DNA from: Betaproteobacteria bacterium
GTDB lineage: Bacteria; Acidobacteriota; Terriglobia; Acidiferrales; UBA7541
Reading direction: 5' to 3'
Length of the DNA stretch: 64,000 nt
Assembly: GCA_903970165.1 (NCBI GenBank)
Contig: CAJCHZ010000126.1
Span: 28,542 to 92,541, forward strand
The notes below the pieces were generated by a model. The model was not told where the DNA came from. It did no database searches and worked only from the letters and a program-made list of their open reading frames with translations. This document shows, one piece after another, positions 9,488-17,571 of the stretch. Position numbers and translations under genes: made by a program. Positions within the stretch are counted from its first letter, which is position 1; each line of letters opens with the position of its first letter.

Positions 9488-11245
9488 GTGCGCAAAACCA
9501 TTTCCAGTGGCCATTCACTTTGTCCTCTGATCGACCTTTACACCGCCTTCACGCCAAGGCTCCTTCAGGCATCTCTGCTTCTCTTCTGCCTAATTCCTGG
9601 CGCAGCTCTTTGCTTTGGCCAGCAGCCTTCGCAGTCTGCGAACAACGTCACAATGAAAGTGCACGCAGATCAGACCGACGGGACTCTTCCGCCGATCTGG
9701 AATTGGTTTGGCTACGACGAGCCCAACTATACGTATGCGGCCAATGGGCAAAAGCTACTGCGTGAACTCGCCGCGCTCAGCCCGGTCCCCGTGCATATTC
9801 GCGTTCACAATCTGCTTACTTCCGGGGACGGATCGGCCTCGCTGAAGTGGGGCTCGACCAACGTTTACACCGAGGACGCGCAGGGAAATGCGATTTACAG
9901 TTGGGAGATACTCGATCGCATTTTTGACACGTATCACGCGCTGGGCATCAAACCGCTCGTCCAAGTCGGATTCATGCCGGAAGCGCTCTCGACTCATCCA
10001 TCACCTTATCGCCACAATTTTCCGCAAGGCTCCATCTACACGGGCTGGACTTATCCGCCAAAGGATTATGCAAAGTGGGCTGAGCTGGTCTTTCGTTTTG
10101 CAGCGCACCTGCGCGACCGCTATGGAGTTGACGAAGTAGAGACATGGATGTGGGAAATCTGGAATGAGCCAGACATTCCATACTGGTCGGGAACGCGGGA
10201 GGAATATTTCAAGCTATACGATTTCAGCGCGGATGCAATTTTGAGGGCTTTGCCGGACGCGCGTGTCGGCGGGCCGGACAGTACGGGGCCCGGTCCCAAA
10301 GGCGCTGAATTTTTGCGCGCGTTTCTGGCGCATTGCGCACATGAGCGGAACTTCGCAAACGGGAAAACTGGCGCGCCACTGGCGTTCATCAGCTTTCATC
10401 CCAAGGGCGATCCGAAGTGGGAAACGGGTCACGTGGAGATGGGAATTGCGCACCAGCTCGCGGTGATCGAGACGGGCTTCAAAATCGTGTCGTCGTTTCC
10501 TGAGTGGCGAAACACGCCGATCGTTCTGGGCGAATCGGATCCAGAGGGCTGCGCCGGTTGTACGGCAAAGACGCATCCCCAGAATTCTTACCGCAACGGA
10601 GAGCTTTTCGCGGCCTACACGGTGGAAGTTTTCCATGCAATTTATGAGATGGTTCGGCAGGAGAAGATCAACTTCGCCGGGGCGGTCACGTGGTCGTTTG
10701 AATTCGAAGACCAGCCTTACTTTGAAGGCTACCGCGAGCTGGCTAGCAACGGCCTGGATAAGCCGGTTCTGAATGCATTTCGGATGTTTGGATTGCTTGG
10801 CGTCGATCGCGTGAAAGCGGTGAGCTCCGGTGGGATTCCGGTAGGCGAAATTGTCGAAGCTGGCGTTCGTGGGCGGCCGGATATCAACGTCATGGCCACA
10901 CGCAAAGAGCATGAAATCGAAATGCTGGTGTGGAACTACCACGATGAAGATATTGCGGCTGCGCCGGCAAATATCGAGCTCTCCGTGGACGGTTTGCCCG
11001 CAAGCGCCAAGCAAGCTTTGCTCGAACATTTTCGAATCGATGCCACGCATAGCAACGCATTTACCGCGTGGAAAGAGATGGGAGCGCCGCAAAGCCCTTC
11101 GGCGCATCCATATGAAGAGCTGGAATCGGCGGGGCAGTTGCAGCTTTTCGGTTCACCGGTATGGTTCCAGATAGACCATGGCTCCGCGCATGTGCAATTC
11201 ACACTTCCGCGGCAGGGATTGTCTTTGCTGCGCTTTTCTTTTTAG
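9488..11245 (+). CDS. Exported GH39-family glycoside hydrolase
   Basis: A 585-aa protein with an N-terminal signal segment (hydrophobic LLQASLLLFCLIPGAALC, about 26-43) and a TIM-barrel domain of glycoside hydrolase family 39, which includes beta-xylosidases. Family landmarks are GIKPLVQVGFMPEAL and MWEIWNEPDIPYW, whose Glu227 is the probable acid/base, and LGESDPEGC, whose Glu349 is the probable nucleophile. A beta-rich C-terminal part follows (about 440-585). It likely cleaves beta-xylosides or related plant or microbial glycans in the periplasm or outside. The start used is the GTG at 9488; a later start would shorten the signal's n-region. It may be read through from the upstream activator, 52 nt away. 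Confidence 0.85.
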   Translation: MRKTISSGHSLCPLIDLYTAFTPRLLQASLLLFCLIPGAALCFGQQPSQSANNVTMKVHADQTDGTLPPIWNWFGYDEPNYTYAANGQKLLRELAALSPVPVHIRVHNLLTSGDGSASLKWGSTNVYTEDAQGNAIYSWEILDRIFDTYHALGIKPLVQVGFMPEALSTHPSPYRHNFPQGSIYTGWTYPPKDYAKWAELVFRFAAHLRDRYGVDEVETWMWEIWNEPDIPYWSGTREEYFKLYDFSADAILRALPDARVGGPDSTGPGPKGAEFLRAFLAHCAHERNFANGKTGAPLAFISFHPKGDPKWETGHVEMGIAHQLAVIETGFKIVSSFPEWRNTPIVLGESDPEGCAGCTAKTHPQNSYRNGELFAAYTVEVFHAIYEMVRQEKINFAGAVTWSFEFEDQPYFEGYRELASNGLDKPVLNAFRMFGLLGVDRVKAVSSGGIPVGEIVEAGVRGRPDINVMATRKEHEIEMLVWNYHDEDIAAAPANIELSVDGLPASAKQALLEHFRIDATHSNAFTAWKEMGAPQSPSAHPYEELESAGQLQLFGSPVWFQIDHGSAHVQFTLPRQGLSLLRFSF

Positions 11246-11266
11246 ACGAAGAAAGTCTTAGCGGGC

Positions 11267-12382
11267 TCACTCGAACTGGAGCATGACAATTTCGGGATTG
11301 GAGCCCAGGCGCAGCGGCGGGCCCCAGGTTCCCGCGCCGCTGGAAGTGAAAACCTGCATCTTGCCGATGCGGCTGAGGCCATAGACAAACTGGCGGTAGA
11401 TGCGGCGGGCCATCCAACTCCAAGGAATGAATTGTCCGACGTGAGTGTGACCAGAGAGCTGGAGCGAAACGCCGGCGGCTTCGGCAACTTGCGGATGATC
11501 AGGCGCATGCACCAGCAAGATGCTGGCGCGATCGCGATCGACGCCGATGCCTTCGAGAACTGAGGCGAAGTGGGTGTCTTGCGTCGCGTGCCTGTAAGGC
11601 ACGCCGATAATTTGAAGGCCGTCTGCTTCCACCTTTTCGTTGCTCAGGACGCGGACGCCTGCCGAGGAGACGGCATGCAGATATTTCGAATCGTCGCCGA
11701 ATTGTTCATGGTTACCCGCGACAAAATAGACCCCGTGCGGCGCGGATAGCTTGCTCAGCGGCTCCGCAGCGCGCCGGGCGTCAATGGCCGTGCCGTCATA
11801 CAAATCACCAGCAATGAAAATCGCGTGGGGCTCTTCTTTCAGGATTTTGGCAACCATGCGGCGGAGGAAACTGCGATTCCGAACATGACCGAGATGAATA
11901 TCGCTGATCAGGGCTGCTTTTCGGCCGCGCCAGGTCTCAGGAAGATTCGCCAACCGGACCGTTATGCGTGTGATGCGGGTAAAGCTCGCATTGAAGACGC
12001 CGTACAGACCGGCGGCAAGGCCGAATGCGAATAAGACTTCCACGAGACGGTGGAAATTCAACGCGAGTCCAGAAAGCGATGCGGCTCCGAAAACAATCCA
12101 GGCAGCAGCGGCGGCGAGAGAAAGAAAACTCAGCAGACCAAGCCAGATCGCCGCAACGCGGTAAAACATCCGTAACAGAGCGCCGGTGTAACGAAACGCC
12201 AAAAGTGAAGCGAGCAGAAAGCTGATCGAGAGGGCGCCGAGCGTCAACTTCAGCCAAAGCGGGGCGGCCACGCCACTCACTGAATTCGAAAACGTCCACG
12301 TTTCATAAATCAGAAAGTGCGCTGCAAAAAGTACCGCCTGAATGACGGTTATAAAGCCAACCAACCCTGAGCGTATCTTCAT
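11267..12382 (-). CDS. Membrane metallophosphoesterase (YaeI-like)
   Basis: This 371-aa protein has four hydrophobic helices in the first about 145 residues, followed by a calcineurin-like phosphoesterase domain. The domain motifs are ordered DIHLGH (about 160), GDLYDG (about 192), GNHEQ (about 224), a histidine in LLVHAPDHP, and GHTHVGQF (about 327), giving the full dimetal site. Relatives such as YaeI hydrolyse lipid or nucleotide phosphoesters, so a membrane-linked substrate is plausible. The gene lies convergent to the GH39 gene, only 21 nt apart, and divergent from the thioredoxin gene. The start MKIRSG at 12382 has basic residues ahead of the first helix. Confidence 0.87.
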   Translation of the reverse strand: MKIRSGLVGFITVIQAVLFAAHFLIYETWTFSNSVSGVAAPLWLKLTLGALSISFLLASLLAFRYTGALLRMFYRVAAIWLGLLSFLSLAAAAAWIVFGAASLSGLALNFHRLVEVLFAFGLAAGLYGVFNASFTRITRITVRLANLPETWRGRKAALISDIHLGHVRNRSFLRRMVAKILKEEPHAIFIAGDLYDGTAIDARRAAEPLSKLSAPHGVYFVAGNHEQFGDDSKYLHAVSSAGVRVLSNEKVEADGLQIIGVPYRHATQDTHFASVLEGIGVDRDRASILLVHAPDHPQVAEAAGVSLQLSGHTHVGQFIPWSWMARRIYRQFVYGLSRIGKMQVFTSSGAGTWGPPLRLGSNPEIVMLQFE

Positions 12383-12538
12383 AGAGTATTGGATTCACCA
12401 AATGCTCATTCGTATGCATCCTTTGGCCTTAGTGGCGGATAAAAAACATATACTCCAAGAGACTTGCTGGAGCGGGAAAGCGGCTCCCCGGGCCCACTTG
12501 GCGAAGCTCGCGCAGTATGGTCTTCTATGGGGGACGCT

Positions 12539-13417
12539 ATGCGATTCACGTATCGAACCTCGGGCTTTGCTCTTCGCTATTTCTTTACCTCAGCGCTGCT
12601 TTTGTTCGCGGCGGCGACGGGCAGCGCTCAGCTGGACAATCAGCCCGTCATTCGGTTTGTGCACAATCCTGATCTCGCGCCGGATTTCAAGCTCACTACG
12701 CTGGACGGCAAACCACTGGCGCTGGAACCTCTTCGCGGCAAAGTCATTCTGTTGAATTTCTGGGCTACCTGGTGTGGACCTTGCCGGGCAGAGGTCGCTG
12801 ACCTCATCGCACTGCAAGAGAGATACAAGGACCGACTGCAAATCATCGGGATGAATGTGGATGACGATGACGCGGATGAAATTCAGAAGTACGTTCAAGA
12901 GACGGGGATCAATTATCCGGTAGCAATGACATCGAACGAAGTGCGAATGCTGTACGGCGGGATAGCGGCGCTGCCCACCATGTTTCTTTTGGATTTGGAA
13001 GGCCATGTGGTGCAAAAACATGTCGGTTTGTGGAATCCCGCCATTTACGAGACGGAGATTCGCGCGCTGCTTGGGATGCCCATTATGGCTCGAGTCGAAA
13101 CCTTTGAGGACAAAGGCGAAGTTTTTCTTAAGCACGCGGATCGAGCGACGGAACTCCCTGGTGTGGATCTCTCCAAGTTAACGCCCGAGCAGAGAAATGC
13201 GGTGCTGCATCGGTTCAACGCCCAAGGCTGCACTTGCGGCTGCAAGTTTACACTGGCGCAATGCCGTATCTGGGATTCCGCGTGCGCGGTCAGCAAAGCG
13301 GCCGCGGAGAAAATTATCGAGGAGACTGCAACTCCCCCTGCTGTCACTGCACCGGCCGACAATTCGCCAAAGCCGCTGCCGGCTGCCCCGGAGAAGCCAA
13401 CTGAACAGCCTGAATAA
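12539..13417 (+). CDS. Exported TlpA-like thioredoxin with Cys-rich tail
   Basis: The product is about 292 aa. A signal peptide covers about 1-30. A TlpA/ResA-type thioredoxin domain follows, with APDFKLTTLDGKPL and the redox centre WATWCGPC at about 75-82, and the cis-proline loop ALPTMFL later. Such proteins keep periplasmic cysteines reduced, for example for cytochrome c maturation. The unusual part is a C-terminal extension: after LTPEQRNAVLHRFN comes a cluster CTCGC, then C and C further on (QCRIWDSAC), then a Pro-rich tail. This could bind metal or act as a second redox site. The ATG at 12539 with GGGGGA upstream is preferred to earlier starts. The next gene encodes a YeiH-type exporter, 64 nt downstream. 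Confidence 0.85.
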   Translation: MRFTYRTSGFALRYFFTSALLLFAAATGSAQLDNQPVIRFVHNPDLAPDFKLTTLDGKPLALEPLRGKVILLNFWATWCGPCRAEVADLIALQERYKDRLQIIGMNVDDDDADEIQKYVQETGINYPVAMTSNEVRMLYGGIAALPTMFLLDLEGHVVQKHVGLWNPAIYETEIRALLGMPIMARVETFEDKGEVFLKHADRATELPGVDLSKLTPEQRNAVLHRFNAQGCTCGCKFTLAQCRIWDSACAVSKAAAEKIIEETATPPAVTAPADNSPKPLPAAPEKPTEQPE

Positions 13418-13481
13418 AGGTTATTTCGAATTATTCCCCAACTGGCTCTTTTTACGGATGGGCTGATACTCTCGACCGCCG

Positions 13482-14429
13482 ATGTCTTTGCTCTCAAAAA
13501 TCATTTTCATTCTCGCGCTCGTGTTTTCGCTTACGGGGCTGCTTTCCCCTCCGGTGGCGCTTGCGGTTGGAATTGTCTTTGGATTGTGCTTCACGCATCC
13601 ATACCCAGAGGCCACGCGAAGCCTTGCCAGAATCCTTTTGCAGGTGTGCGTCGTGGCGCTTGGCTTCGGGATGAATCTGCAGCAAGTGCTCAAGGCCGGC
13701 CGGAGCGGATTTGTTTATACGGCTCTGGGAATTTCGTTTGCGCTGCTGGCGGGCTTTGGCCTGGGAAAAATGTTGCAGGTGCGCGGCAACTCTTCGTTCT
13801 TGATTACCGCTGGCACAGCCATCTGTGGCGGCAGCGCGATTGCGGCGATTGGCCCAATCCTGCGGGCTGACGACGAAGAAATGGCAGTTTCGCTTGGCAC
13901 GGTTTTTATTTTGAACTCCGTGGCGCTGCTTTTGTTTCCGCCGATTGGAGGAGCGCTGCATCTTTCCCAATCGCAATTCGGTTTGTGGGCGGCGCTCGCG
14001 ATTCACGATACGAGTTCCGTCGTAGGGGCTGCCGCAAAATACGGCCAGGAAGCGCTGGTCATAGGAGCTACCGTGAAACTTGCCCGCGCGTTGTGGATCG
14101 TTCCGCTGGCTTTGGCTACGGCGGCCATCCGAAAGAACAGAACGACGAGCGGCGACAAGTCGAGCATTTATATTCCGTGGTTCATCTTGTTTTTTTGCCT
14201 CGCGGCGGTTTTGAATACATACGTTCCCTGGATTCAGCGCGGGTCGCCGATGATTTTCGCGGGCGGCCGATGGGGGCTTGTCGCGACACTATTTTTGATT
14301 GGGACGGGGATTTCGCGCGCCACGTTGAAGGAAGTTGGCTGGCGGCCGCTGCTGCAGGGCATTCTGCTTTGGGCCGCTGTAGGGATTACTTCGCTGTACT
14401 TCATTCGAATTGGGCTGATCTCGTTCTAG
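13482..14429 (+). CDS. YeiH family putative sulfate exporter
   Basis: This 315-aa integral membrane protein has about ten hydrophobic helices across its whole length. It carries the YeiH/UPF0324 signatures: ARILLQVCVVALGFGMNL near 50, GTAICGGSAIAAIGPIL near 110 and the helix with AIHDTSSVVGAA near 180. Members are annotated as putative sulfate exporters, mostly by inference. It follows the thioredoxin gene on the same strand by 64 nt, so co-transcription is possible. The start is the ATG at 13482, and the first helix begins at once. Confidence 0.85.
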   Translation: MSLLSKIIFILALVFSLTGLLSPPVALAVGIVFGLCFTHPYPEATRSLARILLQVCVVALGFGMNLQQVLKAGRSGFVYTALGISFALLAGFGLGKMLQVRGNSSFLITAGTAICGGSAIAAIGPILRADDEEMAVSLGTVFILNSVALLLFPPIGGALHLSQSQFGLWAALAIHDTSSVVGAAAKYGQEALVIGATVKLARALWIVPLALATAAIRKNRTTSGDKSSIYIPWFILFFCLAAVLNTYVPWIQRGSPMIFAGGRWGLVATLFLIGTGISRATLKEVGWRPLLQGILLWAAVGITSLYFIRIGLISF

Positions 14430-14504
14430 CCTGGTTCTGTGCTCCTCGGAACGAACCGCGAGCAGGAGAGGGCGCACGATTTGAGTGGAATGGGCTTCGC
14501 AAGA

Positions 14505-15857
14505 TTATTTCTTCAACAGGTCCATGACAGCGCAGGTCATGGCTTTTACTCCCGTTCGAATGGCAGGGTCGGGGACGGGTGCAAATTCGCTGGAGTGCGG
14601 GCCTGGGAGCCGCGTGCCCTTCTCCTGGGCGTCTTTTAGCTTTAAGGGATCGGCGGCACCTAGCCAAAACATGCTGATCGGAGGCTTGGGATCTTTCAGG
14701 GCGAACAGGCTGAAGTCTTCGCTGGCCATGATGGGTTCGCCAGGCAGGACATTTTCTTTTCCGAGGGCAAGTTCGAGAGACGCGCCTACGCGATTCGTGA
14801 GTGCAACATCGTTGATGGTGGCCGGGACGTGGTCTTTTGCGACTTCGATGAGGGGGGCGCGCTCGGCAGGTACGCCAGCGGCGGCGGCGATGCCGTTGCT
14901 GATGCGCGCGATGGCCGCGAGAACTTTTTCTCGCTGTTGCGGATTCATGGTTCGCACGGTGAGCTGCAAATGAGCGTCGTCGGGAATGATGTTGTGCTTT
15001 GTGCCGGCGTGGAAGGAACCGACGGTAACTACCGTTGGAAGTTGAGGATCCATTTCGCGGCTGACGATGGTTTGCAACGCTACGACGATCTCCGAGGCGA
15101 TAACGATGGGATCTTTTGTCGCTTGCGGGGCGGCGCCGTGGCCTCCATAGCCACGCACGGTGATATCCACCGAATCGGCGCCAGCGAGCAGCGGTCCCGC
15201 ATGCCAGGAAACTTTTCCGGCGGGGACGGCGGAGGAATCATGGAGCGCGAGAACATAGTCCGGTTTGGGAAATTTCGCGTAGAGGCCCGCGTCGAGCATG
15301 GCTTCGGCGCCGCCGACCGTTTCTTCCGCTGGCTGGCCGATCAAAACGACAGTACCGCTCCAGCGATCTTTGAGCTGTGCGAGCATGCTCGCGGTGCCGA
15401 GAAAGACCGTCATGTGCAGATCGTGGCCGCAGGCGTGCATCACGCCGACTTCAGCGCCTCCTTCGCGTTTTACTTTTACATGGCTAGCGTAGGGCAGGCC
15501 GGTGCTTTCAATGATCGGCAAGGCGTCCATGTCCGTGCGGACGTAAACAGTGGGCCCAGGACCGTTTTTCAGGAGCGCGACGACACCGTAGGCAACCAAA
15601 TTCGGTTCAGCATACTGGCCGAAATGGTCGGTGACTTCGTAGCCGAGCCTTCTTAGTTCGCTGGCAATGAGCGCGGAAGTTTCCTTCTCTTGTGTGGAGA
15701 GTTCGGGATTTTCGTGGAGATGTTTATAAGTGGCGAGGAGAGCGGGAGCTTCCTGGTTGATGCGTTGATCGAGGTCGTTTTGTGCTGTGAGGGGCGTGGA
15801 AAGGCAAAGAATCGCTGCCGTTGGCAGCAGACAGCGCCAGATGAATGGACTCAACAT
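14505..15857 (-). CDS. Exported M20 amidohydrolase
   Basis: The product is about 450 aa, with a signal peptide (MLSPFIWRCLLPTAAILCLSTPLTAQ) and the M20D amidohydrolase fold related to HipO/IAA-amino acid hydrolases. Metal-site motifs are HACGHDLH (about 112-119), GQPAEET (about 147-153) and the dimerisation-domain start GHGAAPQATKDP. It should cleave an N-acyl or amidated amino acid in the periplasm; the substrate is not readable. The start at 15857 is favoured because GGAGG lies seven bases upstream, while longer starts have none. It stands divergent from ridA at 16060. Confidence 0.88.
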   Translation of the reverse strand: MLSPFIWRCLLPTAAILCLSTPLTAQNDLDQRINQEAPALLATYKHLHENPELSTQEKETSALIASELRRLGYEVTDHFGQYAEPNLVAYGVVALLKNGPGPTVYVRTDMDALPIIESTGLPYASHVKVKREGGAEVGVMHACGHDLHMTVFLGTASMLAQLKDRWSGTVVLIGQPAEETVGGAEAMLDAGLYAKFPKPDYVLALHDSSAVPAGKVSWHAGPLLAGADSVDITVRGYGGHGAAPQATKDPIVIASEIVVALQTIVSREMDPQLPTVVTVGSFHAGTKHNIIPDDAHLQLTVRTMNPQQREKVLAAIARISNGIAAAAGVPAERAPLIEVAKDHVPATINDVALTNRVGASLELALGKENVLPGEPIMASEDFSLFALKDPKPPISMFWLGAADPLKLKDAQEKGTRLPGPHSSEFAPVPDPAIRTGVKAMTCAVMDLLKK

Positions 15858-16059
15858 TTTGGAACCTCCGAGAAGAAGCGGCATATTAGCACCCGCGGAC
15901 GGCTTAGCTCGCACATTTCGTTCGCTTTTCGGGGCGGTTGACACATGCTGAAGCCTGTTCTAACGGGTGGCTTGCGAGATGGTGAGCTGGCGAGCTACAC
16001 TCGCGCGCCGGAATCCGGCGGAGTTCACGGTAGCAAAGAAATTTCAATGGAGGCACGGC

Positions 16060-16530
16060 ATGAATCGTCGCGTAAGCTTTCTTGTTGTTGCTATGGTGGT
16101 GGCGGGAATCGTCAGCGTGAACGGAGCATTTTCGCAGCCCACGCCGCAAAGCGCGAGGAAGGTCTTCAATTCTCCCGACAAAACGGTGCAGGCCCCTTTC
16201 AGCGACGGGATACTCGCCGGGAATACGCTCTATCTTGCGGGGAGAATCGGATTGGATCCGAAGACCGGTCAGCCGCCGGCAGCGATCGAGGAGGAGATCA
16301 AGCTGATGCTGGACAGCTTGAAAGGAACCCTCACGCAAGCGGGGATGACCATGGATGACCTCGTATACGTTCAAATTGCGTGCACCGACTTAACGCTTTT
16401 CGACAAATTCAATCCCATCTATAAGTCTTACTTCACAACGAAAGACTATCCGGCGCGGGAATTTATCGGGGCGGCGTCGCTTCTGCGCGGCGGGCATTTC
16501 GAGCTGCAGGCGATTGCCGTCAAACACTAG
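16060..16530 (+). CDS. Exported RidA family protein
   Basis: RidA proteins hydrolyse reactive enamines and imines such as 2-aminoacrylate to oxoacids. This 156-aa version carries an extra N-terminal signal peptide (MNRRVSFLVVAMVVAGIVSVNGAFSQ), so it is probably periplasmic. The core matches the family: YLAGRIGLDPKTG, then VYVQIACTDLTLFDKFNPIY and the conserved Arg in YPAREF used to bind the carboxylate. Cytosolic RidA is about 130 aa, so the core is complete. The ATG at 16060 has GGAGG upstream. A TetR gene follows after 120 nt on the same strand. Confidence 0.88.
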   Translation: MNRRVSFLVVAMVVAGIVSVNGAFSQPTPQSARKVFNSPDKTVQAPFSDGILAGNTLYLAGRIGLDPKTGQPPAAIEEEIKLMLDSLKGTLTQAGMTMDDLVYVQIACTDLTLFDKFNPIYKSYFTTKDYPAREFIGAASLLRGGHFELQAIAVKH

Positions 16531-16614
16531 GGAGGTGATGCGTGGGCAGGCCGCGCTGCGCCATGCCGGGCTGGATGGAATGCTGGACTTGACACTCCGC
16601 GGGTTGTAGAGCAC

Positions 16615-16631
16615 ACTTAACAGTGTTAAGT
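16615..16631. promoter_or_regulatory. Palindromic operator upstream of tetR
   Basis: ACTTAACAGTGTTAAGT is a perfect 17-bp palindrome ending 19 nt before the TetR start codon at 16651. Its size and place fit an autoregulatory TetR-family operator. A related imperfect copy lies at 17285-17301, ahead of the efflux operon. Confidence 0.65.
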
Positions 16632-16650
16632 TAATGAGCTTACCGAAATC

Positions 16651-17262
16651 GTGGGCGTAAAAGAGCGCAAAGAGCGGCAAAAGAAATTTTTGCGGCAGGA
16701 GATCCTGGATGCCGCCAGCGAGCTCTTTGTGCGAGATGGCTACGAAAATGTGTCCATGCGCAGGATTGCGGACAAGATCGAATACTCTCCGACGACGATT
16801 TACCTCTACTTCAAAGACAAGGGCGAGCTGCTGGAACAGCTTTGTAAGGAAATGTTTGGACGGCTGGTGCAGCGGCTGAGCAAAATCATGGAGCAGCCCG
16901 GCGATCCCGTCGAGCGGCTTCGCCGCGGACTGCTGACCTACATACACTTTGGGCTCGAAAACCCGCATCATTACAGGGCGACATTCATGATGGTTCTGCC
17001 GGAAGACTTCGACGAAAAAAAGATGCACCAGGAAGATTCGCCGGGGATGCAAGCTTATGCTTTCCTGACGCGCGGTCTGGAAGATTGCGTCCAAGCCGGA
17101 AAGATGCCGCCCTTGAATGTGGAGCTGGCAGCCCAGACGCTATGGGCGGGCGTGCATGGAATCACATCCCTATTGATTACCGACCGTGATTTTCCCTGGG
17201 TCGGGCGGGAGAAAGTGATTCATTCCACGGTAGATACGCTGGTGGCGGGGCTGGAAGCGTAG
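16651..17262 (+). CDS. TetR family transcriptional regulator
   Basis: The 203-aa protein has a typical TetR helix-turn-helix in residues 10-60 (ILDAASELFVRDGYENVSMRRIADKI..SPTTIYLYFKDKGELL, read as adjacent segments), with a C-terminal ligand domain of about 130 residues related to TetR_C families with WAGVHGITSL. It probably represses itself and the downstream STAS-TolC/HlyD/MFS efflux operon, because a 17-bp palindrome precedes it and an 11-of-13 matching copy lies between it and the efflux genes. The start is the GTG at 16651; the SD is weak. The inducer is unknown and is likely a lipophilic compound exported by the pump. Confidence 0.9.
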   Translation: MGVKERKERQKKFLRQEILDAASELFVRDGYENVSMRRIADKIEYSPTTIYLYFKDKGELLEQLCKEMFGRLVQRLSKIMEQPGDPVERLRRGLLTYIHFGLENPHHYRATFMMVLPEDFDEKKMHQEDSPGMQAYAFLTRGLEDCVQAGKMPPLNVELAAQTLWAGVHGITSLLITDRDFPWVGREKVIHSTVDTLVAGLEA

Positions 17263-17571
17263 AGAAATTTTTTTTGGCCGGAGATTAACACTGTTCATTA
17301 AACGAGCGGTGTAACTTTTTTCGCGAGTTGTTCGTAGGACCAGATGGAGGGGCTACGGACCGCCTGAAAAGAGTCCATGGACGAATGACCGTATATGGGC
17401 TTCGCGTTTTGTCTCTGAATGGTCAATTGCCCATATGAGGGCACTCATGTTCCACCTCACTTTCGGGCATGCGTGATGCAAAACTTTGAAAATGAACAGG
17501 TTATTCGTTAACGAGGCCAATCATCAAATGGAGAGCGTCATGCAAGTGTAACGGCCAGCAGGACGGTCACG
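17263..17571. other. Intergenic region between tetR and efflux operon
   Basis: There is no gene in this 309-nt stretch. It holds the second operator-like site (17285-17301) and a loose inverted repeat with arms ATATGGGC (17393-17400) and GCCCATAT (17429-17436). The efflux promoter should lie here, but I cannot place -35/-10 boxes with confidence. Confidence 0.5.
17285..17301. promoter_or_regulatory. Second TetR-operator-like site
   Basis: TTAACACTGTTCATTAA resembles the palindrome at 16615-16631: the inner TTAACA-C-TGTTCA is symmetric except at one position per arm. It sits between tetR and the efflux operon, consistent with repression of that operon by the same regulator. It is a weaker match than the first site. 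Confidence 0.45.
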
